Both the position numbers and the translations under genes were made by a program. The notes beneath the pieces are model-generated. The model worked only from the letters and a program-made list of their open reading frames with translations. It was not told the origin of the DNA and did not search any database. DNA of 23,213 nt. Origin: Welwitschia mirabilis (taxonomy: Eukaryota; Gnetophyta; Gnetopsida; Welwitschiales). The stretch lies in NCBI GenBank assembly GCA_051453625.1, contig JBOZIK010000001.1:169678410-169701622 (forward strand), read 5' to 3'. Position 1 is the first letter of the stretch. Every line of letters begins with the position of its first letter. Shown here in pieces: positions 8,301 through 18,290 of the stretch.

Positions 8301-9125
8301 ACAGAATCGCAAAAACCCTTAAGGGTTCCCCTCTATTCAAGGATGTTTCCACATTTGAAAGTGGCAGTAATTTCCTGTCCAATACTCACAAAACAATTCT
8401 TTCTGTCGAACAATTCTAAGGGATTTTTTTTTTTTTTTTTGCTTTTTGCAGGAAAAAGTTTTTCAGATTTTTACTTTGAAAAACACAAACAATGTAAAAG
8501 TTGTCCTCCTCTCAAAAATGCGAGTAAGGATCTTTTCCATTATGTGTTCTTTTGTTTTCTCAAGGACGCTTCTGCGTCAAGGGTTTGATTTTGCATCACC
8601 TGTCACAGAAAAGGACTCCCCCTTTTTACAGACAAAGGTTTTCCACATCTCTACTTTTAATAGTACAGACTATAGAGAGAAGAAGGGTTGTTCTGATTTC
8701 AAGAGTGAAAGTAAGGGTTTATGCCTTATTTCTCTTTCTAATTTTCGAGTCCTTACTAAATTTTGGCTTTCATTTTGAAATTGTTTTCTTATGCATTTAC
8801 AAGCTTAAGGCTTTCTTTTTAGTTTAAAATTTAGATTTCTATTCTTAAAGCTAGTAAAGGTCCTTCCTATCATATTCACTGTGTTATCCTAGTGTAAAGC
8901 GAGGCAAATTTTATTGCTGTTTGATCTATTTGCAGTTTGCAAACTTTATTTTGAGCTGAAAATTTGGATTTTAAATTTTATTACGAGATAAAGGACTCAT
9001 TATCTTGTTTTACTGCTTTACTCTGCAGTGAATGGTGACAGTTTTTTTTCCTCTGGAGTGCCCCCTATTTAATTCATCTGTATGGCTCTTTTTCAAGTTA
9101 ATCCTTGGACTCTTAAGACTTCAGC
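8301..9125. other. Anonymous T-rich region with a 17-T run
   Basis: A run of 17 T at 8424-8440 is followed by GCTTTTTGCAG, which resembles a splice acceptor, but the sequence after it has no convincing coding frame. Several overlapping open frames at 8340-8830 are rich in Phe, Ser and Lys and reflect base composition. No known element is recognised. Confidence 0.4.
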
Positions 9126-9165
9126 TGTGCTAAAATATTTACTGTTGTGCTAAAATATTTACTGT
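9126..9165 (+). repeat. Perfect 20-bp tandem duplication
   Basis: TGTGCTAAAATATTTACTGT occurs twice in direct succession at 9126-9145 and 9146-9165 with no mismatch, so it is recent by comparison with the rest of the window. Confidence 0.95.
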
Positions 9166-10153
9166 CTTATTTCACTGTGATTTTTCAGCAAAGGCAGGCA
9201 CTTTTGATTGCAAAACTTATATGTAAAGGCACTGATCTTTCATAATTATATTTTAAAATGTTTTAGACGAGTACCCTGCCTGTCAAATTTGCACACTGTT
9301 TTCAGCATTTCAACTATGAATTTCATATCACTCTATTTGATACATGGCAATTACAAAATCCAGGTTCCATTTAATCTGGAATTATATGTAAATATCTTGG
9401 CGAAATAAAAACTTTGTGAAAAGAAGATTATGAGTACAACAGAATGTGCATATAACTCTTTAACAAGATTGTGTATTTTATATCTTACATTTTCAGACTG
9501 TCATGACAGAATATGAAATTACACATAACCATAGGCCCGCAACCATTTGCTCGTGACATGCATCCTTTCTACAACCAAACACCCCTTGTTTATAATGTAG
9601 TTGTTACAGCTTTCATGTTCTCTGTTTTAGATTATAGCTTTCTGATTGACATTCCTTTGTCATAATTGCTCATTTGTCATAAAGCAACCAATTGGGTCCC
9701 TATTGTGTTACGTGGGCCTCAGCTGTGCTGTCTTTCTGCTTTACAATGGCATCATTCCTGTACTCTTTCACGGCCAAATCTTACAATGTATCTATCTTTA
9801 TCAGACAGAGATGCAACACTTTCTCATAGAAAGAACTGCTTAAGCAAAATAGTTAAACAATATAGACATCTCAATTATGTAAAAAAGCATAGCATGCAGC
9901 CATGCACAGAGAGACTGCTAAAACTCTCTAAGCAAAGAAAAAGCATTTCAAACTAAACTTTGCATTCTATAAGAGTGACTTGATGCCAAGAATTAATAGC
10001 ACCCAAACATACAATTTAAGAGAAAACAAAATCCATTTTTATCCTATCCAATAAGCATGTCCTAAGAAAGATAGCAGCATTGGGCATCATATTGATTCAA
10101 CTGGAAAGTTCACTCATTGAATTTATAGGTCTCAAAAATCTTAAAATGCCTAC
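9166..10153. other. Presumed intronic or intergenic DNA
   Basis: No recognisable gene. If the exon at 10154-10243 on the - strand is real, this stretch is part of its downstream intron. One weak exon-like patch at about 9710-9760 on the - strand was considered and not accepted. Confidence 0.4.
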
Positions 10154-10243
10154 CTTTCACCATTTCATATCTTCTTAAATCTTCTCTGAAATATATAACT
10201 TGCTCAAGATATGAGTATATCTTTCTTGAATCCTCAATGGCAC
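10154..10243 (-). CDS. Probable single internal exon of a host gene
   Basis: On the - strand a 90-nt exon is framed by an AG acceptor (TTTGTTTACGTAG before 10243) and a GT donor (GTGAAAG followed by GTAGGC after 10154). A branch-like CTAAT lies about 20 nt upstream of the acceptor. Only one frame is open; it starts with 2 nt of a split codon, gives 29 residues and ends with 1 nt of the next codon, so both junctions share a phase. The peptide runs AIEDSRKIYSYLEQ then VIYFREDLRRYEMVK: a charged amphipathic helix without low complexity, typical of a conserved exon. I do not recognise the protein. Neighbouring exons are not identifiable within about 5 kb either side, which would mean very long introns, as in conifer genes. 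A chance open frame or pseudogene exon remains possible. Confidence 0.45.
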
Positions 10244-12871
10244 CTACGTAAACAAAATGGATTAGAAATATTACTAATAGGTTTGTACATTGTCACTTGA
10301 ACTGAGGAGTAGATCAACAACTACATTCATGAAACACATAGTCTGCCTATGATTGAATAAAGCACATTCTTTTACATGGTTGTCATCTTGCAATCGGCAA
10401 AGCATTTTTGACATGCATCGGTGTTTAGATTTATATGCACATGAAAAGTTGACTTTGTTTCTATTAGAAACAAAATTTGACCACTCAGGCACATTAACAT
10501 TACGTTTCTCCATAACCACATGCCACTAGTTAACCGATACTCAAGAGTGAATTAGATGTGAGAACACTATTCCATAGCCTATTCCATAAATAAGAACATT
10601 CTAAACAGACTTACTCATTCTTGCCTTGACATCCAATTGTCGATACAAAAAGTATATGAAAAAAATACTTGATACAGAAGCATTGCATTTATATTTTATG
10701 ACACACCGCTTTCTTTTCCATAAATGGGATAATATTGTTAAGAAATAGAATAAATCCTCAAAAGCAAGAGCAGAAGATAAAAGAAAAAAGAAAGAAGAAA
10801 AAAACAAAAAAGAACTTTCATATCCACTTTGAACAATGAAACTGCTTCAATAATCCAGCTATTCATTTTGCTTGGATCTCACACAATCATAAAATCCGTA
10901 ACAGCCATTTCTGCCCTTCTCAGACGCCCTTCTGCTTTATCCTATTCAGAAAGGGGTACAGTGCCCCGACTTGACTATCCTATCCGTCCCAATACCATAC
11001 ACCTCTACATAACTATCTGATATTCTTCACACAGCACTCAAATGTGAATGTTACATGACACTATGATTGCCCCAAGTGTATCCTGAATAAAATTACCAAA
11101 ACTTAATAAGAGGCAATGCTGTCTTAATCTTTTTTAATAAGCTGAATTCATGCCTCTGTCAAAGAGAATGAATCATCAAAAGCAATGGTTGGTAAATGGG
11201 AATTCATCACTAATGTCCTCTACTTAGCAATGAAATCATATAAATAGTTCTTTCAATTCTGCCATAATGCCACATCCAACAGTAAAAAATCTTTTGAAAC
11301 ATATTCATTTCTCTCTTCATAGACTTCAGCTTTACCCTACTTTAGCCTAGGGCCAAAAGGGTGCCAAATCACGTTTTGAGCTAGTGGACTCTTAGTTCCA
11401 TAATTGTCGAATATGAGTAAAATTTCCCCTAAGAACCAAAGGTATCACTGAACCTACGTTCACGTTGATTTAAGGTAGAGATCCAACCATAAAAACATGA
11501 CAAATCGGATAACTGTAAGGCAAAACTAGTTGATGGGATTAAGCCTTAAATGATATCAATCATCTCATGTCCCCTCTTTCAAAATGATTGTTACACTCAT
11601 GCATCAAATTAGCATTGCTTTAATTCAAATCATGTGTCATTTCTTGAAAAGCAATGCAAAATTAAAATGATTACTATTGAATAAGATGGTGAATGTCAAT
11701 GTAGTTTCAGGAACCAATACCCAAAGAAACTCAGTCCAAGTTAAGAACCCCATCTGCCACTGTCTCATATGCAAGAATAATTAATTTGCATATAATATAC
11801 AGGGACATGAGACATAAGCAAACAGAACCTGATGCGCCTAAATCAACTAAACATCCAAGAAAAAACTCAGTGAATAAAAACACTGGTAACAGCAAATTGC
11901 CCGTCCAGTACAAAAGTTAAAAAAAGAACATGAGGATAGATATTCTAAGATGATTTCTATCACTACATACAGCATAGGATAGATATTTTAAATTCAACTT
12001 ACATCTTTCTTATCAAAAGGGGTGTGGAGTCCTCAACGCAATGATCCTTCCCTTGTGTATAGAAAGTACAAGCCCATGTCAACTCATTCACTCAGTACTA
12101 AGAGGAGAGAATCGGTTTCCCTTTTTTTTGTGCAGTCAGTTGGAATAGTCATAAATCTCCTGTAAGGCTTAAGAGCTATCCTCCATAGTCAAATGTAACC
12201 TAGGATGCTAATCCTGCCTGAGGAAAAGTTGGGGTTTTGTCCAGAATGTTTTCCTTAGTGTGGCAATTGTTTGCCCTTTGCTACCAAAAGGGAAAGGAGA
12301 AACCCCAAGATTTGTTTTTCATGTTGTTTTCATGCTTGCAAAAGCAATATTGCAATTTGGATATACAGTTGTCTGGACAAAACAAGTCATAGGACTTACA
12401 AGTGTTAGTGACACATATCAGTGTACTATGGGATTCCGAATCCCCCTTTACCCTATAGACAAATTTCCAATAATGAGACAAGAGTTGAAAATATGTGCGT
12501 TCAAAAATTTTATGTCACACTGAAGTTCGTTATATGTCAGTTCAACTGACCCCACTGAATGACAAGTTGACCCAGATTCTTCTTTGTTACTTCAATTGAT
12601 CAGGTTTCAGAAGCTCTTAGTTGTTGCTTGTGTATATGTTTCCTTAATTCCCAGATTGAACTGACTATGATTCAAACATTGTCAAATTGGAATACAAATT
12701 CTAGACATTCTTTATATCAAAATGCAACCATTAAAGTTCTGATGATGGACAGTCATTTCGCTCAGTCCCCTCAGGACATGTTATGGGTCAATAACGAATT
12801 AAGTGTAGAAACTGCAGCAGGGTGCACCATTTTAACATGGTTTGGTGCGCCTTCAGGTCAAAGAATACAAT
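10244..12871. other. Presumed long intron or intergenic DNA
   Basis: I see no supported gene. Short open frames on both strands, including one of 87 codons at 12260-12523 on the + strand, have no recognisable domain. Around 12007-12090 on the - strand a 27-codon open stretch ends at a consensus GTAAGT donor, but no acceptor gives a clean exon. A purine-rich patch lies at 10765-10815. Confidence 0.4.
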
Positions 12872-13178
12872 GTACTAACCATTGTTGCAAGACCCGGACG
12901 CCACTCGACTCGGCTAGGGAAAAAAACTCGTGACTCGGACTCAGCACAGACTCAAGAGTCAAAAAGAGTCACTAAAGAGTTTCATGTACAGATGCACCAT
13001 GACTCGCCAAAACTTGCCAAAACTCACCAAATCTCACCAAGACTCGTTGAGACTCGCAAGTTTTGGGAGCTGACTCGGACTTGGTGAGTTTCTGGCCACT
13101 CGACTCGCGAGTTCAAAAAAACTCAGGCTGGGAAAGTACTCGTCGAGACCCAGAGAGTCTTGCAACAATGGTACTAAC
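12872..13178. mobile_element. Non-autonomous hAT-type MITE with 8-bp target duplication
   Basis: The element spans 12880-13170 (291 bp). Its ends are a perfect 14-bp terminal inverted repeat, CATTGTTGCAAGAC at 12880-12893 and its complement at 13157-13170. It is flanked on both sides by the same 8 bases, GTACTAAC (12872-12879 and 13171-13178). An 8-bp duplication and CA...TG ends are hallmarks of the hAT superfamily. There is no transposase, so it would be moved in trans. The interior is unusual: about eleven ACTCG words plus ACTCA variants, a perfect ACTCGCGAGT palindrome near 13102-13111, and a 10-bp inverted pair AACTCACCAA (13021-13030) / TTGGTGAGTT (13081-13090). It could therefore fold extensively as single-stranded DNA or RNA. 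An 81-codon open frame over it is incidental. Confidence 0.9.
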
Positions 13179-14579
13179 AAACTCATTTTTGTCCATGGAT
13201 CACGCATTGATTTGACCATCATTCATGAGGACAGATTACAAATATGAAGCTCAAGGTTAGACTTCTGTGAGGCCACCCACTGACAGAATGTAGGTGGAAG
13301 AAAGAACATAGATTAAAATGACTTCTCCTCAAGGACTCGCAATATCTGTGGGAGTAAGAAAGGCGCCACATGTCACCTCCAACAGAAATAGATTCTTCAA
13401 CTTCATTTCAATTTAACGATTAAAACTATTTTCCAAGCAAAGAAAAAAGAATTACTGAAATTGGATTTTTCTTTTCAAATAGAAACATATTATCAAATAT
13501 CATGTTTGCCTCTCTTCTAGTTATTAAAATTGCAAACAAAATGTATCTTCAAGAAGACATTACATCATTTTCTCTTCCTTTAGAGACTATACATTTAGCC
13601 CATTAGTTTCACCACGTAGGGAAGCTATACTAGAATATATAAAATAATGTGCTAAAGAAAATAAACAACTAAAACAAGAATACCATACAAATCAAAATTT
13701 ATAGTTGTTTGGCATTTGCCTACTCCTTTTCCATGGAGCTTAAGCTTCTTACCCCATGGTTCCCTTAAACTTCAGCAAAGCAGTCACACTAGTTTTTTAC
13801 CCAACAAATGAGTCCAAATGGACCTTTTGAAATCGGCTAACATCGAAAACAAAGCAAAAGTTCAGGGTAACACGCAAGGTCCTCTCCTGGTACTGACGTC
13901 TGATTAGAGACAGACGAAGGTTTGCATAATACAAATTAGAAACAAAGCATAGCAAATGGTATGTTTCAAGAATATCCCCTAAAATAGCAGCAGCCTGAAA
14001 ACGAGGAACATGATGGCCTTCTACAGATTCTAGTGGAAATCAGTTGCTGGAGAATAGGAAAAATCAAGGAAAAACATCACACTTATATAGCTTCCTAATA
14101 CTATCTTTTAGATTTAAATGAATAAGAGTCCTTGGGCAATCTCCAGGATGATTCCTACTATTTGTAGAGAATATTCAGTGAATATCTTTCCAAACAATCA
14201 CTACACGCTAAAAGATGAATCCAGAAACATCTCAACCAACCCCTTCAAGATAACAGTCGAAGAAATGCCATTAAGCATAAACTGAATGAACAGTGATTGC
14301 TCCCATCCAAGGTGTGATTGCCTTCATTGGAATCCACTCTTACATATGCAAATCAAGAGAGAGTTGGACCTCATTTTACTCCTTAGATCCAAAAGGCAAC
14401 GTCACCTACAGAAGAGCTCTCCACTTTAACTTTGAGCACCAAGAGAATGCAAATAAGTCCCTCCTTCCTTTCTACTTTTCAGCTAACTTTATTTTCACTC
14501 ACTTCTCAAATCTCTTCTTCATCACAATGGTGGCAAGAGAAAGGAAGAACTTGATAGATTCATTCCTTTATATATGTTG
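13179..14579. other. Anonymous region
   Basis: No gene recognised. AT-rich, with scattered short open frames of no domain character. A TATA-like CTTTATATATG on the + strand at about 14568-14578 has no gene after it that I can support. Confidence 0.4.
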
Positions 14580-14611
14580 TGACCTTACAGAGGCTTGACC
14601 TCACAGAGCCT
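14580..14611 (+). repeat. 16-bp tandem repeat, two units
   Basis: TGACCTTACAGAGGCT (14580-14595) is followed directly by TGACCTCACAGAGCCT (14596-14611), with two mismatches. Small local duplication; no function suggested. Confidence 0.8.
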
Positions 14612-16808
14612 TGCTTTAGGTACAAGGAGGAAACCTTCCTTTGATGATGCTTAAATTTGACAGACCTCTAGACCTCCAATCCTTACTGATTGACACTGAA
14701 AATCCCCCTTCATAGGAGAGCGGCCAAGTCTCTAAACCATTTGTAATGTCACCTTATTCTTTTCTTTTTCTATTCCTTTACAGCCTCATTTTACCAATGT
14801 GCTATTGATCCATTCGTTTTCATTACTCCCACCACAACCTAGAGTAGAAGACTCATTTGGGAAAACTAGGGATGAATCCAATTGACTGCCTTTAGAACTG
14901 GAGATTGACTACTACTATGAATCTCTGCTTTCAAAATACTTCCAATGTAGAAACATGTACATTGAGGAAGGCATCTAAAGGGAAAAGCAACAGGAAGCTT
15001 CCCCAACAACCAACGTGCCTCTTTGAAAATTTTGCAAATAGACTTTATTATTAAATCCATGGTAGGGGAGGTCCAAGCCATTCATACTTTTCACCTTTTC
15101 TATATAATGGCCCTAAGCGCCTCATTTTTATTGTTTACCATTTCCCTTTTACAAATTCTGACTCTTCATTGATCTTGCAACAGCAATCCCAACAACCTTG
15201 GAGAAACTTCTAGACCTATAGCAATATCTGACCATAGAACACAAAGATCAGTCAAGATCATTGTTAACATCTGACACTCAGACTCCCAACGATCCATGGG
15301 CCACCACACACACCTTGACCTCTAAGATGGTACACCAAGCGAGGACTGGCATTCCACGTAATGAACCTTCTTTTTATATTCTGACAGTCCTTTCTGTTAC
15401 TTTGATAATTTTCCTCTTAACTGACATTTACTTCACAAAAGGGTTTTTGCCAAGCAAGTCATTTTGAGATGGAAGCAACAATCTACTTATGTATTACCAA
15501 CACGATGTCAAAAATGTATTAAAAGATGGTTATTGTTGATTTCCTTCCACTTACATGCTTCAGAAGAAAGAATCAAGAGTTGAAACTAAAATGAAATGCG
15601 TGGGCCCATATCCCATGGTGATGATATCAAACCTTCTCAAACATCTAATGCAAGTGAACGACATAATGGGACATTGCAATGTCTAAAACAGGGAGAGCTA
15701 TTAACATGTCATCATAATGAGGGTTGATGGAATCCCTACAAGAGAAGCTACCCTCTTGCTTACACCTTGCTACCTTGCCTTTCAGCAAGCAAAGACTTCG
15801 ATGGAAAGAGACCAGTGTTCAAATGAGGGATTTAGGTTGTCTAAGCAAGTGAACATTTGTCACCTTAAGGAAGCTATGTGGGCTTTGTCTTTTCAATTGT
15901 TCAAGACTGCATCCTTTTGAGAAAAGTACAGCAATGGGTAATCAGATCTTCAGGATCCTTTGCAACGTTTTTTTAAAAGAGGTGCAAATTCCCCTGAAGT
16001 GACTACATTCATGATCACATCTACCTCACTGTTACAACTGCCAAAAAATGTCAAACAAAAGGTGCAATGTTCCTTTTTACATTCAATTTTCTAGAGCTAT
16101 CGCATAGTTTCAATGTCCTACAGGGGCCTGACATTCTCAAAGAAGAATTGCACCTATCTTGCAACTAGCACACCATGAAGCATCACACCTGAGCAAAGAT
16201 AATGGCTCTAAAAAGGAATATTCAGTGTGATTTGACAAGAGTTTGTAGTAGTCGGAGAAGGTGACGAAATTACCTAAAAGAAAATACATATAAGAAGAAA
16301 CGAGTAGCAGAAAAGAGAAACCAAGTGGGGAAACCATGAAGGAACAGCAGAAAGACGAGATGGAAATGTATATGGTTGGTACTTAACTACTACCTAAAAT
16401 AGGACAAGGCAACAGGATGGTTGTAGTGGAGGAATCCAAGAAGACAATGATGCCTCAGAAGAAACAAAAAGCTCAACTAATAGTGTTGGACATAACAGAA
16501 CAACTCATGTAGGCAAAAAGAAAGTGGAGCTTTCTTTATCTAATCTTCTTTCCTTCTATTCTAGCATATTCGTGACTCATACATTCCCTTTGTTCATCCC
16601 ACAACCCAAGAGAGACCTCAGGGAATGACCTTATAGTTGCTAGCAATTTAGCATTCTTCTCCCGACCTTTGCTCACTGAAGGGACAAAACATCTTTTAAG
16701 TCATGATCTCTTTTACCCCTCGCATACACAATGCTTCTTTATTCAAGTCAATTATGTCATGTCCTTTCTGCAAATGTAGCTTCTCCTCTGATTGAAACAT
16801 GTGATTAT
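14612..16808. other. Anonymous region with weak coding-like patches
   Basis: No domain is recognised. On the + strand around 16285-16510 one frame is open over about 75 codons with a single stop and is rich in Lys, Glu and Gln (EEQQ/KKQK-like). It may be a decayed coding segment, but nothing identifies it. The rest is AT-rich non-coding DNA. Confidence 0.35.
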
Positions 16809-16976
16809 CTCAAAATCATCTAGAACTTAAACATAATTCTTTGATTTGACTTTGCAATAATTTCTCCTCTGCACTCCACTAAGAGTTGCATTCTCAGAAC
16901 CATCTAGAACTTAGACATAATTCTTTGATTTGACTTTGCGATAATTTTTCCTCTGCACTCCACTAAGAGTCGTATT
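16809..16976 (+). repeat. 84-bp tandem duplication
   Basis: Copy 1 16809-16892 and copy 2 16893-16976 abut exactly and align without gaps. I count seven differences in 84 bp (about 92% identity), and all seven are transitions (A/G or C/T), as expected from decay of methylated cytosine in silenced plant DNA. The shared core includes ATCTAGAACTTA and CTCTGCACTCCACTAAGAG. Confidence 0.95.
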
Positions 16977-17149
16977 CCTTTCTATATAGGTCTTTTTTTT
17001 GTGCTGAGAAGGAACTCTAGAGAATTTTTGCTCATTGCTTTAAAATGAGGCCAGAGGCCTTATGAGCAAAGCTGCCAAAAAATAAAGTCGAGTGGGATGT
17101 CATTGTCATTGAAAGAAGTGCTTGGCAAAAAAGAGAGAATCTACACTAA

Positions 17150-17395
17150 GCAGAAAAAAAGGCTACGACCCATGCCCAAGACAATGCCAAGAGGGGGTCA
17201 AAGGAAGCACACCAAGAAAGTGACAATTTGGTGAAAAAGAAGGATCAGGCATTGGCAAGAGACAGTGTAGGTGGCTCAAATGCAATTGATAATGGTCTTC
17301 TATGTGACTACAAGATAGCTGAGAAGGACGCCCTTGGCCATCATGACATAATAATTGCGTTGGCCCGTGAGTTCTTCACAAATGCATCATATTAG
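17150..17395 (+). other. Unrecognised open stretch without start codon
   Basis: Between TAA 17147-17149 and TAG 17393-17395 there are 81 open codons with no initial Met. The composition is protein-like (KKKDQALARDSV, DYKIAEKDAL, IIIALAREFF). A second frame is also open over about 17075-17220, so a frameshifted older coding segment is possible. No family recognised. It lies just upstream of the Copia LTR region and could be host-derived, retroelement-derived or chance. Confidence 0.2.
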
Positions 17396-17560
17396 CCAAT
17401 CCTACCTCCTTGCTACTTCACAGTCAATTCATCTCTTCTTTCAATTCTTCTCTCTTATTTTCATAGGCCTTGATGCCATTCTCCTAGAAAAGCTTTAGTT
17501 ATGTCTTTTGATAGGGTCCCCTTTCATTTTGATGTACTGCTTGTTAGTCAACATATAACG

Positions 17561-17732
17561 AAAATATTCTTCCATTTGTTCTTCATTTGAGTGTTTTTTG
17601 AGTGTCAAAACCATTTTATGCCAACATCAAATTACTAATGCAAAATGCTCTTCCATTCATTCCCTACAAAGCTTCATTTGAGTGTTTTCTAAGTGTCAAA
17701 TCCATTTTATTCTAACATAAAACTACTAACAA
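17561..17732 (+). repeat. Tandem duplication of about 81-91 bp
   Basis: Copy 1 (about 17561-17641) and copy 2 (about 17642-17732) share CTTCATTTGAGTGTTTT, AGTGTCAAA and CCATTTTAT. Copy 2 has an extra 10 bp (CCCTACAAAG) before CTTCATTTG. The pair lies 50-220 bp upstream of a TATA box, where retroviral-type U3 repeats often sit. Confidence 0.8.
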
Positions 17733-18265
17733 ACAATCTATTAAACAAAAGTAGCTCTAAAATTTAAAATGAGGGATGCCCTATTATATATAGTGAAGTT
17801 AAATCTCTATCCTTGATTTTTCCCCCATCCCTAATTTTCTATTAGAGAAATTTGTAACTACCTTTCCTAATTGTGACAATTTAATTGTAGTGGTTGTAGT
17901 ATCCCCTTACTGATTGAGAGCAGAGAGAGTCTGACTGACTAATTAAGAGGAACTAAGTTTGACTAATACCCCTATTTTTGGGATATGATTGCTATAGTTC
18001 ATTTCATTGAGTAACCATGATTTTTCACTGGGTGCTAAAGGCTATTTTAAGCAGGGAAAAAAAGAGTCATAGGATGTATATAATACACCATTTTATTAGT
18101 ACTCAGATCTGGCTGCTTTCCCATGGATGTTTCCTCTCGAACTGAAGGTTTTTAGCAATCCTTGCCTTATTTTTCTTTCAGTGCACAACCTTCATTCTTA
18201 AGTTTTTTTTATTTTATTGGTTCTGGCTTGTTAAGCTCTGTGACTTCTGTTTTTTAAAACCAACA
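17733..18265 (+). repeat. 3' part of a Copia 5' LTR (element A)
   Basis: This ends AACCAACA at 18258-18265, two bases before a primer-binding site, as a 5' LTR must. A TATA box (TATATATA, 17785-17792) marks the probable promoter, followed by a T-rich leader. The left end is not defined. TGTTAG at about 17531 is one candidate start, and TGTTGG at about 16489 would give an unusually long LTR. No second copy of this LTR is seen in the window, so the boundary cannot be set here. Confidence 0.5.
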
Positions 18266-18267
18266 TC

Positions 18268-18279
18268 TAGTATCAGAAC
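18268..18279 (+). other. Primer-binding site of Copia element A
   Basis: TAGTATCAGAAC differs at two positions from TGGTATCAGAGC, the initiator-Met tRNA complement used by plant Copia elements. It lies directly between the LTR end and the gag remnant. Confidence 0.8.
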
Positions 18280-18290
18280 CGGGTTCACAG

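Noticed and set aside
8424-8640. Poly-T tract plus GCAG as a splice acceptor for a + strand exon
   Set aside because: The following frames are Phe/Ser/Lys-rich and AT-driven, with no downstream donor or recognisable protein.
9710-9760. Exon-like patch on the - strand (DAIVKQKDSTAEAH followed by GT)
   Set aside because: No pyrimidine-rich acceptor precedes it, and the obvious acceptor gives a frame with a stop in the phase required by the 10154-10243 exon.
10274-10519. 81-codon - strand open frame next to the exon
   Set aside because: No domain, unusual Cys/Met/His mix and no splice context linking it to 10154-10243. It is most likely intronic.
12842-13087. 81-codon + strand open frame
   Set aside because: It overlaps the MITE and its left target duplication. 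Its repetitive Ser/Arg/Thr content comes from the ACTCG words.
16489-18265. TGTTGG at 16489 as the start of LTR A
   Set aside because: It would make a 1.78-kb LTR containing an open stretch and two duplications, with no second LTR copy for support.
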